This document shows positions 1 through 8,522 of a stretch of 64,000 bases of DNA, in pieces. Position numbers and translations under genes: made by a program. Under the pieces are notes generated by a model that searched no databases, was not told the DNA's origin, and was given only the letters and a program-made list of their open reading frames with translations. How positions within the stretch are numbered: the stretch's first letter is position 1; every line of letters begins with the position of its first letter. The stretch spans positions 1 through 64,000 of the forward strand of contig JARFUG010000009.1 in the NCBI GenBank assembly GCA_029289095.1, read 5' to 3'. The DNA comes from Desulfuromonadales bacterium (GTDB lineage Bacteria > Desulfobacterota > Desulfuromonadia > Desulfuromonadales > JACZKF01).

Positions 1-79
1 TCAAGCATAGCTGACAAAGTTTCTCCAGGTGGCGTTGTTTTCGCTGCACGATCGCGTGAGAAGATCAGGAGTCAGGACA

Positions 80-1999
80 TCACCGCCGCACCCGCGAAAG
101 CTTGAGCATCCGGGAGATGCGGTCGATGGCGATGGTGAGTGCGATGATCATCAGCAGGTAGGCGCCGGCTTTCTCGAAACGGAACCATTCGAAGTTGAAG
201 GTGAAGAAGAAGCCGAGCCCCCCTACCCCGACGATGCCGAGGACGACGGCGGCGCGCACGTTGCTCTCGAACTGGAAGAAGGCATAGGTCATCCAGTCGC
301 GCCACGAGATCGGCGCGGCCACGACGCCGAAGCACATCATCCGCGACCCCATGAACGACTGCTCGAAGCGGCGGTACGGGATATTGTCGACAGTTTCGCT
401 GAAGACGCGCACCAGCACCCCCATGCTGTGGATGGCGATGGCGACGGTCCCGGCCACGAGGCCCGGTCCGAAAAAGGCGATGAAGAGAAAGGCCCACATG
501 ACCTCTGGGATGCCGCGCGAGATGAGGCCGACGGTTCGGGCGGCAGCCATCTGGGCAAAGCGCAGCACACGCAGCAGCGGATGGGACGTCTCGCCGGTGA
601 ACTGGTGCGGCTCGAGTTGGAAAGCCAGCGAATGGGGGTATGTCAGGAGGATCGCGCCGATCACGCCGATCAGCGTCCCGACGATGGCGATAGCCAAAGG
701 GACGCTGGACGACTTGATCACCCGCCAGACGAACCACTTCTGCAACTCAGCATCCCAGGCGACCCAGGCGGCAGGGCGGTAGAACTCGAGGGGACCGTAC
801 TGCTCGAAAAGAGAGACCGCCTTCCCCCCTTCGCGCAGCGCGGTCGCTGTGTCCGGATCGCCGAAACCGATGACGGCCAGATCGAGATCCGGATGGAGCA
901 GGCGATGGAAAAAGCGCAGATTGCCCCAGGACTCTCCCGAGAGGAGTTCGACGGCGGGTTTGAGATAGTTCTGCGCCTGGCCGCCCGGGGCCGCGTTGTT
1001 CCCCCATCCCATGAACCAGAACGACCAGGTGAGGACGAGCATCACGACGGCGGCGCTCATGTAGCCGCGCGACAGGACGACGAAAGTGCTGCTGCTCCTT
1101 AGGGCGTGGGGATGATTGGGGTCGTTGCGCAACTGACGGCGGATATAGTTGGAGACGAGATCCGCCGAGAGGGTCAGAAGGAGCGTGAAGAGGATAAGGG
1201 TGCTCACCTTGTCCCAGGCGCCGAAGCGCACCTGGTACCAGATCTCGGAGCCGAGACCGCCGCCGCCGACGGCGCCGATGACAGCGGCGTTCCGGATAGC
1301 GCACTCGGCGCGCATCAGCGTGAAGGAGAGAACGCTGCGGGCCGCGAGGGGGCGGATGCCGTAGAAGAAGGTCTTCAGGCGGCCGGCGCCCAGGACGCGC
1401 ACCTGCTCGTATTCGCGCTCATCGATGCTGTCCCACAGCTCGCTGTAGACCTTGGCGAGGATGCCGGTGATGTTGAGGGCCAGCGCCAGGGCGCCGGTGA
1501 GGGGCCCGAGCCCGATGACCGCGACGAGGATGATGGCCCAGACGAAATCGGGGACGGCGCGCAGCACGTCCTGCGTGAGGCGGCAGACGGAGCAGAGAAG
1601 CGCCAGGGGGGAGCGTAGCGGGAAGTTGCGCCGCCACCCCGTGGCGCTCTCCTCGCCAACGCAGACCGAACGGGCCGATCCCATGGCGAGGAGGAAACCG
1701 AGCACCACGGCCAGCGCGGTGCCGAGGGCGGCGGCCGAGAGGGTCTGCAGAGTGAGTTCCCAGGAGTGGCGCAGGAACTCGCGGCTGAAATCGGGGGAGG
1801 AGAAGGCGCCGAGCCACGATGCCATGCGTCCGAAGGCCTGGGCGCGCCGGTCCGCGTCGGTCAGGGAGGTGAAGTCCCACTCGGCGGCGACGAAAGAGGC
1901 CGCCACAAGGAGAAGAATCGTCCCCAGGCCGACAAAATGGCTCCAGGGGCGCTTCCGGGAGTAGCGCTCGAGAGAGGCGCCGGGGAAACCGTCCTTCAT
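80..1999 (-). CDS. phnE: Phosphonate/phosphite-type ABC transporter permease, two fused PhnE-like domains
   Basis: 639 aa ORF with two membrane-permease halves, each with EAA-loop and GGGGLG / VGVGGLG signatures; follows PhnC- and PhnD-like genes. Confidence 0.85.
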   Translation of the reverse strand: MKDGFPGASLERYSRKRPWSHFVGLGTILLLVAASFVAAEWDFTSLTDADRRAQAFGRMASWLGAFSSPDFSREFLRHSWELTLQTLSAAALGTALAVVLGFLLAMGSARSVCVGEESATGWRRNFPLRSPLALLCSVCRLTQDVLRAVPDFVWAIILVAVIGLGPLTGALALALNITGILAKVYSELWDSIDEREYEQVRVLGAGRLKTFFYGIRPLAARSVLSFTLMRAECAIRNAAVIGAVGGGGLGSEIWYQVRFGAWDKVSTLILFTLLLTLSADLVSNYIRRQLRNDPNHPHALRSSSTFVVLSRGYMSAAVVMLVLTWSFWFMGWGNNAAPGGQAQNYLKPAVELLSGESWGNLRFFHRLLHPDLDLAVIGFGDPDTATALREGGKAVSLFEQYGPLEFYRPAAWVAWDAELQKWFVWRVIKSSSVPLAIAIVGTLIGVIGAILLTYPHSLAFQLEPHQFTGETSHPLLRVLRFAQMAAARTVGLISRGIPEVMWAFLFIAFFGPGLVAGTVAIAIHSMGVLVRVFSETVDNIPYRRFEQSFMGSRMMCFGVVAAPISWRDWMTYAFFQFESNVRAAVVLGIVGVGGLGFFFTFNFEWFRFEKAGAYLLMIIALTIAIDRISRMLKLSRVRR

Positions 2000-2835
2000 G
2001 GGCGTTCCAGAGCCACTTCGTCAAGATACATCGCCCTGTACTCGGCCCCGTACAGCTCGCGCAGCAGTTCGCGCGTGATCTCGGACGGCGCGCCCTGCCA
2101 GAAGAGATGGCCGTCGCGCAGGGCGATCACGCGTTCGAAATGCCCCTCCAGCAGCTCCAGCGTGTGGAGGTTGACCAGCAGCGTGGTCCCCATGCGTGCC
2201 GAGAGCCCCGAGAGAAGGGCGACGATTTCACGGCCGAGACGGATGTCGAGCTGGCTGACGGGCTCGTCGGCGAGCATGACCCGGGGCTGCTGAACCATCA
2301 GGCGCGCGATGGCCACGCGTTGCTGCTGTCCTCCCGAAAGTTCCCCGGGCATCGACCAGAGCTTGTCGCCGAGTTCAACCTCGTTCAGCGCCGCCCGGGC
2401 GGCGCCGAGATCCTGCGGCCACAGAAGAGAAAGAAGCGCCCGCGGCAAAATCCAATGTCCGAGGCGTCCCATGAGGACATTGTGGACCACGCGAAGGTGG
2501 GGGATCAGGTTGTCGTTCTGGTAGAGAATGCCGACCTCGCGGCGAAGGTCCCGCAGGGCTCCGCCGCGAAGATGCCGGGTGTCGCGTCCCAGGGCAGTGA
2601 CGCGCCCCTCGGTCGGCTTGAGAACGGCGCACAGAAGGCGGAAGAGGGTCGTCTTGCCGGCGCCGGAAGGGCCGATGACCGCCACCCGCTCCCCCTCGCG
2701 GATGGAGAAGGATATGTCCTTGAGGACTTGCGCCCGCCCGAAACTCTTGCCGACCCCCTCAACGGTGAAGACCGACGGAGAATCCGAATCCGGTACGGCA
2801 CGGGAACCTGTATCGATGACTGCTTCAGCTTCCAT
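1996..2835 (-). CDS. phnC: Phosphonate-type ABC transporter ATP-binding protein
   Basis: Walker A GPSGAGKTT, signature LSGGQQQRVAIAR, Walker B VMLADEP; start trimmed to MEAEAVIDTG; 4-bp overlap with phnE. Confidence 0.88.
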   Translation of the reverse strand: MEAEAVIDTGSRAVPDSDSPSVFTVEGVGKSFGRAQVLKDISFSIREGERVAVIGPSGAGKTTLFRLLCAVLKPTEGRVTALGRDTRHLRGGALRDLRREVGILYQNDNLIPHLRVVHNVLMGRLGHWILPRALLSLLWPQDLGAARAALNEVELGDKLWSMPGELSGGQQQRVAIARLMVQQPRVMLADEPVSQLDIRLGREIVALLSGLSARMGTTLLVNLHTLELLEGHFERVIALRDGHLFWQGAPSEITRELLRELYGAEYRAMYLDEVALERP

Positions 2836-2850
2836 GAAACCCTGGATCTT

Positions 2851-2919
2851 ATCCGCAGATGAACGCAGATGCACGCAGATTAAACCTTCATCTGTGGCAA
2901 TCTGCGTGCATCTGCGGAT
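2851..2919. repeat. Imperfect inverted repeat with internal 10-bp iterations (ATCCGCAGATGAACGCAGATGCACGCAGATT ... AATCTGCGTGCATCTGCGGAT)
   Basis: Arms complementary over 21 bp if one extra GAACGCAGAT unit is removed; intergenic between phnD and phnC. Confidence 0.8.
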
Positions 2920-2951
2920 GAAAGATTTTTCGCTTGAAAGAGATCGCAGAC

Positions 2952-3878
2952 TCACCCGCCGATATCGACGCCCGATTCGAGCAGCACCCGATAACCGGCC
3001 CACTCCTCCAGATCGGCCTCGATGAACTTGCCGGCCTTGAGATAGCTCAGGACTTTTCTCCCTTCCTCGGTGTCCATCGAAAGACTCAGCAGTGCGGAGC
3101 GAAGTTCGGCGAGAAGCTCTTCACCAAGATCGGCGCGGGCCGTGAGGCAGTAATTGGTAAAGGGAGGGGTCTTGTAGATGATCGGCGCCCTGGCCTTGAG
3201 CTCGTCGCTTGCCTTGTCCCAGGAGGCGAAGTTCATAGCGCCGATGGTGAAGGCGCCGGCGGCGACCTGCTGCATGACGACGTCGTGGCTGCCGCTGTAG
3301 GCGACAGTGCGGAAGACGCTCTCGGGGGAGCGGCCGCTCTGCTCGGTGAAGAAGTTGCGAGGCATGAGATGGCTGGACGTGCTGTTCTTGCTGCCGAAAG
3401 TGAAGGTCCACCCCTTTGCTTCGGCGGCGTCGGCGAGTTCCTTCAGATCGTCGACCGGGTTAATTCCTGCTTCGCTGTGAGCGACGAAATAGCTGACGAA
3501 TCCCTTGTCGATATCGCGGGCGCCGAGCACCACGAGATCATCGTTCATCTGGATATGCGCCTGAGCGGTCGTCACCGCGCCGAGCCATGCAAGGTGCGCC
3601 CGTCCGGTGGCCAGGGCCGTCACGCTGGCGGCGTAGTTCTCCACGTGCATGTATTCGACGGGGATCCCCACCGCGTCGCCGAGGTGCCTTGCCAGCGCGC
3701 CGAAGTTCTCGCGCATGCGGTCGGCGTCGCCGTCGTCGGGGATGGCGGTGATGATGAGCTTCTGGGGACGGCTTTTCGCAGCACCTTCGGCTGCAGTCGT
3801 TTTCTCGGCGCGGGGCTCGCAACCTGCCAGGGCGACAAGGCATGCCAGCGCAAGAGCTGAAAAAATAAAACGCTTCAT
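2952..3878 (-). CDS. phnD: Phosphonate/phosphite ABC transporter periplasmic binding lipoprotein (PhnD family)
   Basis: Lipobox LVALAGC; LIITAIPDDGDADRMRENFGALARHLGDAVGIPVEY and TFGSKNSTSSHLMPRNFF typical of PhnD/PtxB family; start trimmed to MKRFIF. Confidence 0.85.
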   Translation of the reverse strand: MKRFIFSALALACLVALAGCEPRAEKTTAAEGAAKSRPQKLIITAIPDDGDADRMRENFGALARHLGDAVGIPVEYMHVENYAASVTALATGRAHLAWLGAVTTAQAHIQMNDDLVVLGARDIDKGFVSYFVAHSEAGINPVDDLKELADAAEAKGWTFTFGSKNSTSSHLMPRNFFTEQSGRSPESVFRTVAYSGSHDVVMQQVAAGAFTIGAMNFASWDKASDELKARAPIIYKTPPFTNYCLTARADLGEELLAELRSALLSLSMDTEEGRKVLSYLKAGKFIEADLEEWAGYRVLLESGVDIGG

Positions 3879-4109
3879 CTGGATCTCCCTTTGGACATTC
3901 GATAGGCAGGTCATTTGTGCGGCGCAATTAATCAGATGTGATTATCCGAAAGGAGACGGGGAAAAGCAAATCGGAACTATCGATATATTCGCTGAGATAG
4001 ATCGGCAAAGCCTATAATGGAGACTTCTTCTCCCCTCCTTGATTAGGAGGGGGCTGGGGGTGGTAGAGATTCGACTGCAAAACCCGGGGGTTCCGTCCCC
4101 CGACGACGA

Positions 4110-4272
4110 CTTACTCTCTTTGCTTGCCCAAAGAGAGTAAGCAGAGAAAGGGCACCCAACTTCCTTGCCCGCCGCCGCTTCGCTATGGCGGGTTCCCTCC
4201 GCAGAGCAGACGTTTCGGGGACGGACAAAAACTCGCTTCGCTCAAACATTTGTCCGTCTTTTTCCCGAAACG
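4110..4272. repeat. Intergenic repeat-like block with two strong hairpins
   Basis: Perfect 12-bp stem CTTACTCTCTTT-gcttgccc-AAAGAGAGTAAG (4110-4141), then nested stems CGTTTCGGG/CCCGAAACG and GACGGACAAA/TTTGTCCGTC (4210-4272). Confidence 0.7.
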
Positions 4273-4448
4273 TCCACTCCGCTCCGGCTGCGTCAGATGG
4301 GAAGTTTAACACCGTGACCCAAAGACATTAACTTCGTGGCTTGGTGGTGAAACAAGGCTTTTTTGCGAATACATCTAAGTAGAGCGAATCAGACCAGATT
4401 TGGTTTTATCGTTGCATCGTCGCGTCGTCGCGTGAGGCCGGTTTGGTT

Positions 4449-5153
4449 TCACAGGTGAGATCTCAAAGCATCGTCCACCATCTCGGAGAGATCGTCGATG
4501 CCCATTCCCTGAAGGGTCGAGACGGTCCTGTGGGCTCCGGCGAGGACGTCTGCGGAAAAATTGTTGGTCACCGCCAGAACGGTGAGGCCGGCCCCGCGCG
4601 CCGAGGCGATCCCTGCCGGGGTGTCTTCGATGGCGATGCAGGCGCCGGGGTTCTTCAAACGTCCCGCATGATGCTGCGAGAGACGCTCGAAAGCAAGGCG
4701 ATAGCTCTCAGGGTCGGGCTTGCTGACCGCCACATCGTCAGCCGTGACCATGACCGGAAAGACATCCTTGATTCCGAGTCCCTGAAGAACGGGGAGAATA
4801 TCGCTGCGCAGGGCGCCGCTGCAAAGCGCCACCGGGAGTTCGGCCGCGCTCCGGGCGATGAGTTCAAGAACCCCGGGGTACGCCGCCAGTCCTCGGGAGA
4901 CCTGTTGCTGGAACGCTTCGGCCTTGCGGGCGATGAGTTCGTTCATCGCCTCGGAATCTAAAGGGCGACCCATCAGAGCGTAGATTTTCTGCAAGGCGCC
5001 GCGGTCGTCGAGGCCGACATACCCCGCAAGATATTCCTGCCAACTGAAGGTGAAGCCGTGAGGGGAAAGGACTTCGCAGAAGGCCCGCCAGTGCAGGGGC
5101 TCCGAATCGACGATCACGCCGTCGAAATCGAAAATGACTCCCTCGGCGCTCAC
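4449..5153 (-). CDS. HAD-superfamily hydrolase (beta-phosphoglucomutase-like)
   Basis: FDFDGVIVDSEPLHWRAF motif I; KPDPESYRLAFERL; IEDTPAGIASARGAG. Confidence 0.88.
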   Translation of the reverse strand: MSAEGVIFDFDGVIVDSEPLHWRAFCEVLSPHGFTFSWQEYLAGYVGLDDRGALQKIYALMGRPLDSEAMNELIARKAEAFQQQVSRGLAAYPGVLELIARSAAELPVALCSGALRSDILPVLQGLGIKDVFPVMVTADDVAVSKPDPESYRLAFERLSQHHAGRLKNPGACIAIEDTPAGIASARGAGLTVLAVTNNFSADVLAGAHRTVSTLQGMGIDDLSEMVDDALRSHL

Positions 5154-5446
5154 AGGCGCCTCTGCACAGCTTCGACCTTCCCGGCCATGGTGTGATCGGT
5201 CCGGTCGCGGCGATCATCGATCTTGATCAGGGTCGAGACCCGTGGCGCCCCCGCGGCAAAGGGCGACTCGTGCATGCGCGCCACGAGGGCAAGAATCTCC
5301 CCGATATCCCCTTCGAGGATCGTTCCCATGGGGGTGAGCTGATACCTGATCCCCGACTCCCGCACGATCTGCAGGCATCCGGCGACATATTGGGAGACGC
5401 TCGTTCCGACCCCCAGCGGCGTTACGCTGATCTCTACAACGGCCAT
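5150..5446 (-). CDS. MTH1187/YkoF-like thiamine-binding family protein
   Basis: MAVVEISVTPLGVGTSVSQYVAGCLQIVRESGIRYQLTPMGTILEGD; start trimmed; overlaps HAD gene by 4 bp. Confidence 0.8.
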   Translation of the reverse strand: MAVVEISVTPLGVGTSVSQYVAGCLQIVRESGIRYQLTPMGTILEGDIGEILALVARMHESPFAAGAPRVSTLIKIDDRRDRTDHTMAGKVEAVQRRL

Positions 5447-5764
5447 GTTGTTCACCTCTTGACGAAGACTTACATTAAGCGACGGAGCGATCGAGGCAGA
5501 TTCCGATTCGCGATCATCCACAAATACGTCGCCTCCCGGGCGCATCACCGGCAAATTATACCATTGCCACAAAAGGTTGCGCACAAATGCGACAAGATAC
5601 CGAATCAACCTGCTGCCAGATGTGCGCACGGCATTCAACAATGGCACGGTTCGGGTTCCAAATATAGAATCCGCGCCCCACAGGGGATTGACAGGGCCGT
5701 GCCGAATTATATGATTTCAGATAGGAAAGGAAATAATTAGAAATTCGAAGGAAAGGGATTATCC

Positions 5765-6004
5765 ATGAAAGCGATCAACCTGCTGATCATGACCCTGCTG
5801 GCCGCCACGCTTGCCATATCGGGCTGCAGCAGACAGGCCGCCGGCGGTGCAGCCGTAGGAGCCATTGGGGTTGGCGGCGTCTACGAATATCAGGCGCATC
5901 GCGCGATGCAGGAACTGGAGCAAGAGCGCGCAGCCGGCGCCATCACTGAAGAGGAGTACGAAAGGAGAAAAAGAGAGATCGAGCGCCGCTCCATTCTTCA
6001 GTGA
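5765..6004 (+). CDS. Small lipoprotein with SHOCT-like C-terminus
   Basis: Lipobox ATLAISGC; C-terminal AGAITEEEYERRKREIERRSIL. Confidence 0.7.
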   Translation: MKAINLLIMTLLAATLAISGCSRQAAGGAAVGAIGVGGVYEYQAHRAMQELEQERAAGAITEEEYERRKREIERRSILQ

Positions 6005-6058
6005 GCTCCGACCCGGTAGTGTCTTGCCGTTCCGGAAGGTATCCGCGAGATAAAAAGA

Positions 6059-6083
6059 GGGGCAGACCGCCATGGTCTGCCCC
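6059..6083. terminator. Hairpin terminator GGGGCAGACC-gccat-GGTCTGCCCC
   Basis: Perfect inverted repeat between convergent genes. Confidence 0.65.
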
Positions 6084-6162
6084 ATCTGATTTCATTCCGC
6101 AGGGGCGCCCCTGCCGAATCCCTCCATTGGACAAATCCCCCAAGGGGGAGTGAACAGGATCG

Positions 6163-7191
6163 TCAGATCGCTTCCCAATACTCCTCGGGCATGTCTTTGG
6201 CGAGTTCCAGGGCGCCGTCCGCGCCGGCGTAAAGAGGTTCCTCCACACAGGTGATGGTACAGGGAGCCCAGTCTGCGAGAGCTTTCGTCAGGTGATCGGC
6301 GAGGCCAGCGATGCGGCTCCCGCCCCCTGCCAGGATGATGTTACCCCGCACCTTCGCCTGGAACTCGGGATCGAACTTGGCGATGAGGTCCATGGCGGTC
6401 TCGGCGATGGGGGGGACGATGCTTTCGCAGGCCCTGCGCAATTCGTTCGAAATCTCGTGACCGACCATTTTGCCTCGCACGGGAATTTCGACTTCGACCT
6501 TCTTCGCGCCAGCGCCGACGAAACCGTATTTCTCCTTGAAACGGCGCACCATGGTCAGGGTGAAATCGGACTCGGGATATTTTTCAGTGAGAAGCTTGAA
6601 GAGATGGTGATCGACGTAGTCCCCAGCGGTGGAGAGGCTGCGCTGATCCTCTTCGGTGGGCATTGAACCGTGCATGATGCAGAAATCGATGGTCCCCGCG
6701 CCGATATCGATCACCATGGCGTTTTCCAGCGCGTTCAGACCGTAGGCCACCGAGAAAGGTTCGGAGACGACGATGAGCTTTTCGGCGAATTTTGAGACGG
6801 CCTTGCGGATGGCGCTGCGGTTGACCTTGAGCGCTTCGGCCGGGATGCCGACCGCGGCATGGACCTTCTGCCCTCTGGCAGGGGCGGCAAGGTCGATGAG
6901 ATGGCCGATGAGTTCGACCACCGATTCCTCCTCCTTCGCGGTTCCTTCCTTGATGACGCCGGCCTCAAGGGGTCTGAAAAGATTCAGGGAGAGACGCTGA
7001 TTGAGCGCCTCTGCACCGAAGAGGACCTTCTTCCCCAGAAGCTTGCGAGCGACGAAATCCTTAGGCCATCCGACATAGCTCTCCACCCAGCGACGCTCTC
7101 CGGCGCTGGTCGATATGGCGGAGCGGGACGTTCCCAGGTCGATCCCTACAGCAAGAATCTCATCCTTTTCCATTTGTTTTTTTTCCGGCAT
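6163..7191 (-). CDS. MamK-like bacterial actin (actin/Hsp70 ATPase fold)
   Basis: GIDLGTSRSAISTS phosphate 1, VIDIGAGTIDFCI phosphate 2, NIILAGGGSRIAGL adenosine motif; segments YVGWPKDFVARKLLGK, EDQRSLSTAGDYVDHHL and C-terminal CVEEPLYAGADGALELAKDMPEEYW resemble magnetosome MamK. Confidence 0.85.
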   Translation of the reverse strand: MPEKKQMEKDEILAVGIDLGTSRSAISTSAGERRWVESYVGWPKDFVARKLLGKKVLFGAEALNQRLSLNLFRPLEAGVIKEGTAKEEESVVELIGHLIDLAAPARGQKVHAAVGIPAEALKVNRSAIRKAVSKFAEKLIVVSEPFSVAYGLNALENAMVIDIGAGTIDFCIMHGSMPTEEDQRSLSTAGDYVDHHLFKLLTEKYPESDFTLTMVRRFKEKYGFVGAGAKKVEVEIPVRGKMVGHEISNELRRACESIVPPIAETAMDLIAKFDPEFQAKVRGNIILAGGGSRIAGLADHLTKALADWAPCTITCVEEPLYAGADGALELAKDMPEEYWEAI

Positions 7192-8287
7192 ACGCGTTTA
7201 TTCCTCCATCTGGATTTTTTTCGGAATGGGAACGGTTCAGATAGTTGACGATCCCCCCCTCGAGATAGGCGGCGAACTGTTCGCGCCGCCCGGGGTCGGT
7301 GAGCTTTCTTTCTTCTTCGGGGTTGCTGATACAGGTGATCTCGGCCAGAACGGCAGGCATTTCAGCCCCCAGAAGCACGATGAAGGGGGCGGTCTTGATC
7401 CCCCGGCTCAGGCTGTATCCGGACTCTTCCCGCACGTTCCTGTAGAGATTTTCCTGGATCGCCGCCGCCAGCAGTTGCGATTCCTGCTGTTTGAACGTAT
7501 CGCCGATCTTCTGGATCATCCCCCTGAATTCGGCCATCAGGTATTCCGATCCTCTGTTCTCGACCGCAGCAAGCTGCAGAGCCTGCTCGTCGGCCGCCTG
7601 GGCGCCGAAATAATAGGTCTCGATGATATTCATCTGCGGCATTTCAATGGCATTGACATGAATGGAGATGAAGAGATCGGCGTGGTTGGCGTTGGCAAAA
7701 CGGACGCGGTCGCGCAGAGAGACCCAGACGTCGTCGTCGCGTGTCATGAGAATGCGATATCCCGGATATTTCTGCAAACGATCGCGCAGACGGCGGGCCA
7801 CATCGAGAGTGACATCCTTCTCCATGAGTCCGCCGGGACCGATGGCGCCCGGGTCGCGCCCACCGTGCCCGGGATCGATGACGATCGTCTTGACGCCGAG
7901 ATCGAAGAGTTCGGCAAGGGTCATCCCCGTCGCCGCAAGGGCGCTGTAATTGCGCGACAGGTTTTCTTCACCTCCGGTGAAGCTCAGAATGTCCTGCAGC
8001 GATACGGACGGGAAGAAGAGCTCCGGCGACGGAATCACCCCGGTGTAGACCGTCCGGGTCAGCGGCTCGGGCGCCTCCTGTTGCTGCGGGGAGGCGAAAA
8101 GATATCCTGAGAGGCCGAAGAGCACCGGCAGGAAAAGGACAAGCGCAAGCCAGCCGTAGGGACGGCGCGAAGCGCCCTTTCGATGGCGCGACGAGGAGCG
8201 CGCACCATTCCCTTCGGCGAGATTGTCCTTGAGAACCTCCTTGAGAATGGATTTCCGGATTGTGGAGGGAACGGGAGAATCCGCCAT
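7160..8287 (-). CDS. N-acetylmuramoyl-L-alanine amidase (Amidase_3)
   Basis: TIVIDPGHGGRDPGAIGPGGLMEKDVTLDVA, MTRDDDVWVSLRDRVRFAN, SIHVNA; N-terminal TM segment; start trimmed to MADSPVPSTI. Confidence 0.9.
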   Translation of the reverse strand: MADSPVPSTIRKSILKEVLKDNLAEGNGARSSSRHRKGASRRPYGWLALVLFLPVLFGLSGYLFASPQQQEAPEPLTRTVYTGVIPSPELFFPSVSLQDILSFTGGEENLSRNYSALAATGMTLAELFDLGVKTIVIDPGHGGRDPGAIGPGGLMEKDVTLDVARRLRDRLQKYPGYRILMTRDDDVWVSLRDRVRFANANHADLFISIHVNAIEMPQMNIIETYYFGAQAADEQALQLAAVENRGSEYLMAEFRGMIQKIGDTFKQQESQLLAAAIQENLYRNVREESGYSLSRGIKTAPFIVLLGAEMPAVLAEITCISNPEEERKLTDPGRREQFAAYLEGGIVNYLNRSHSEKNPDGGINAYAGKKTNGKG

Positions 8288-8522
8288 TTCACGGGCTGCA
8301 AATAGAAGGGTTGACGCCGGCGCAAAAGACTGAAAATGCAAAATCAATGCCCCCGCCCTCAAGGACCGGAGGGAGCACCTTCCCAAGAGGATTAAGATAG
8401 GACCGGGGGCGATGTCAAGCTATTTCCCCGAAGCAAGAGACACTTTATGTCTCCTTGTACACTCCGGACAACGGGATAGACTGATGCCGGACCATTTCAC
8501 TCACAGGGAGGAGGAACGAAAC

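Noticed and set aside
4043-4312. 89-aa minus-strand ORF
   Set aside because: Lies wholly over intergenic hairpins and repeats; treated as a repeat artefact, not a protein.
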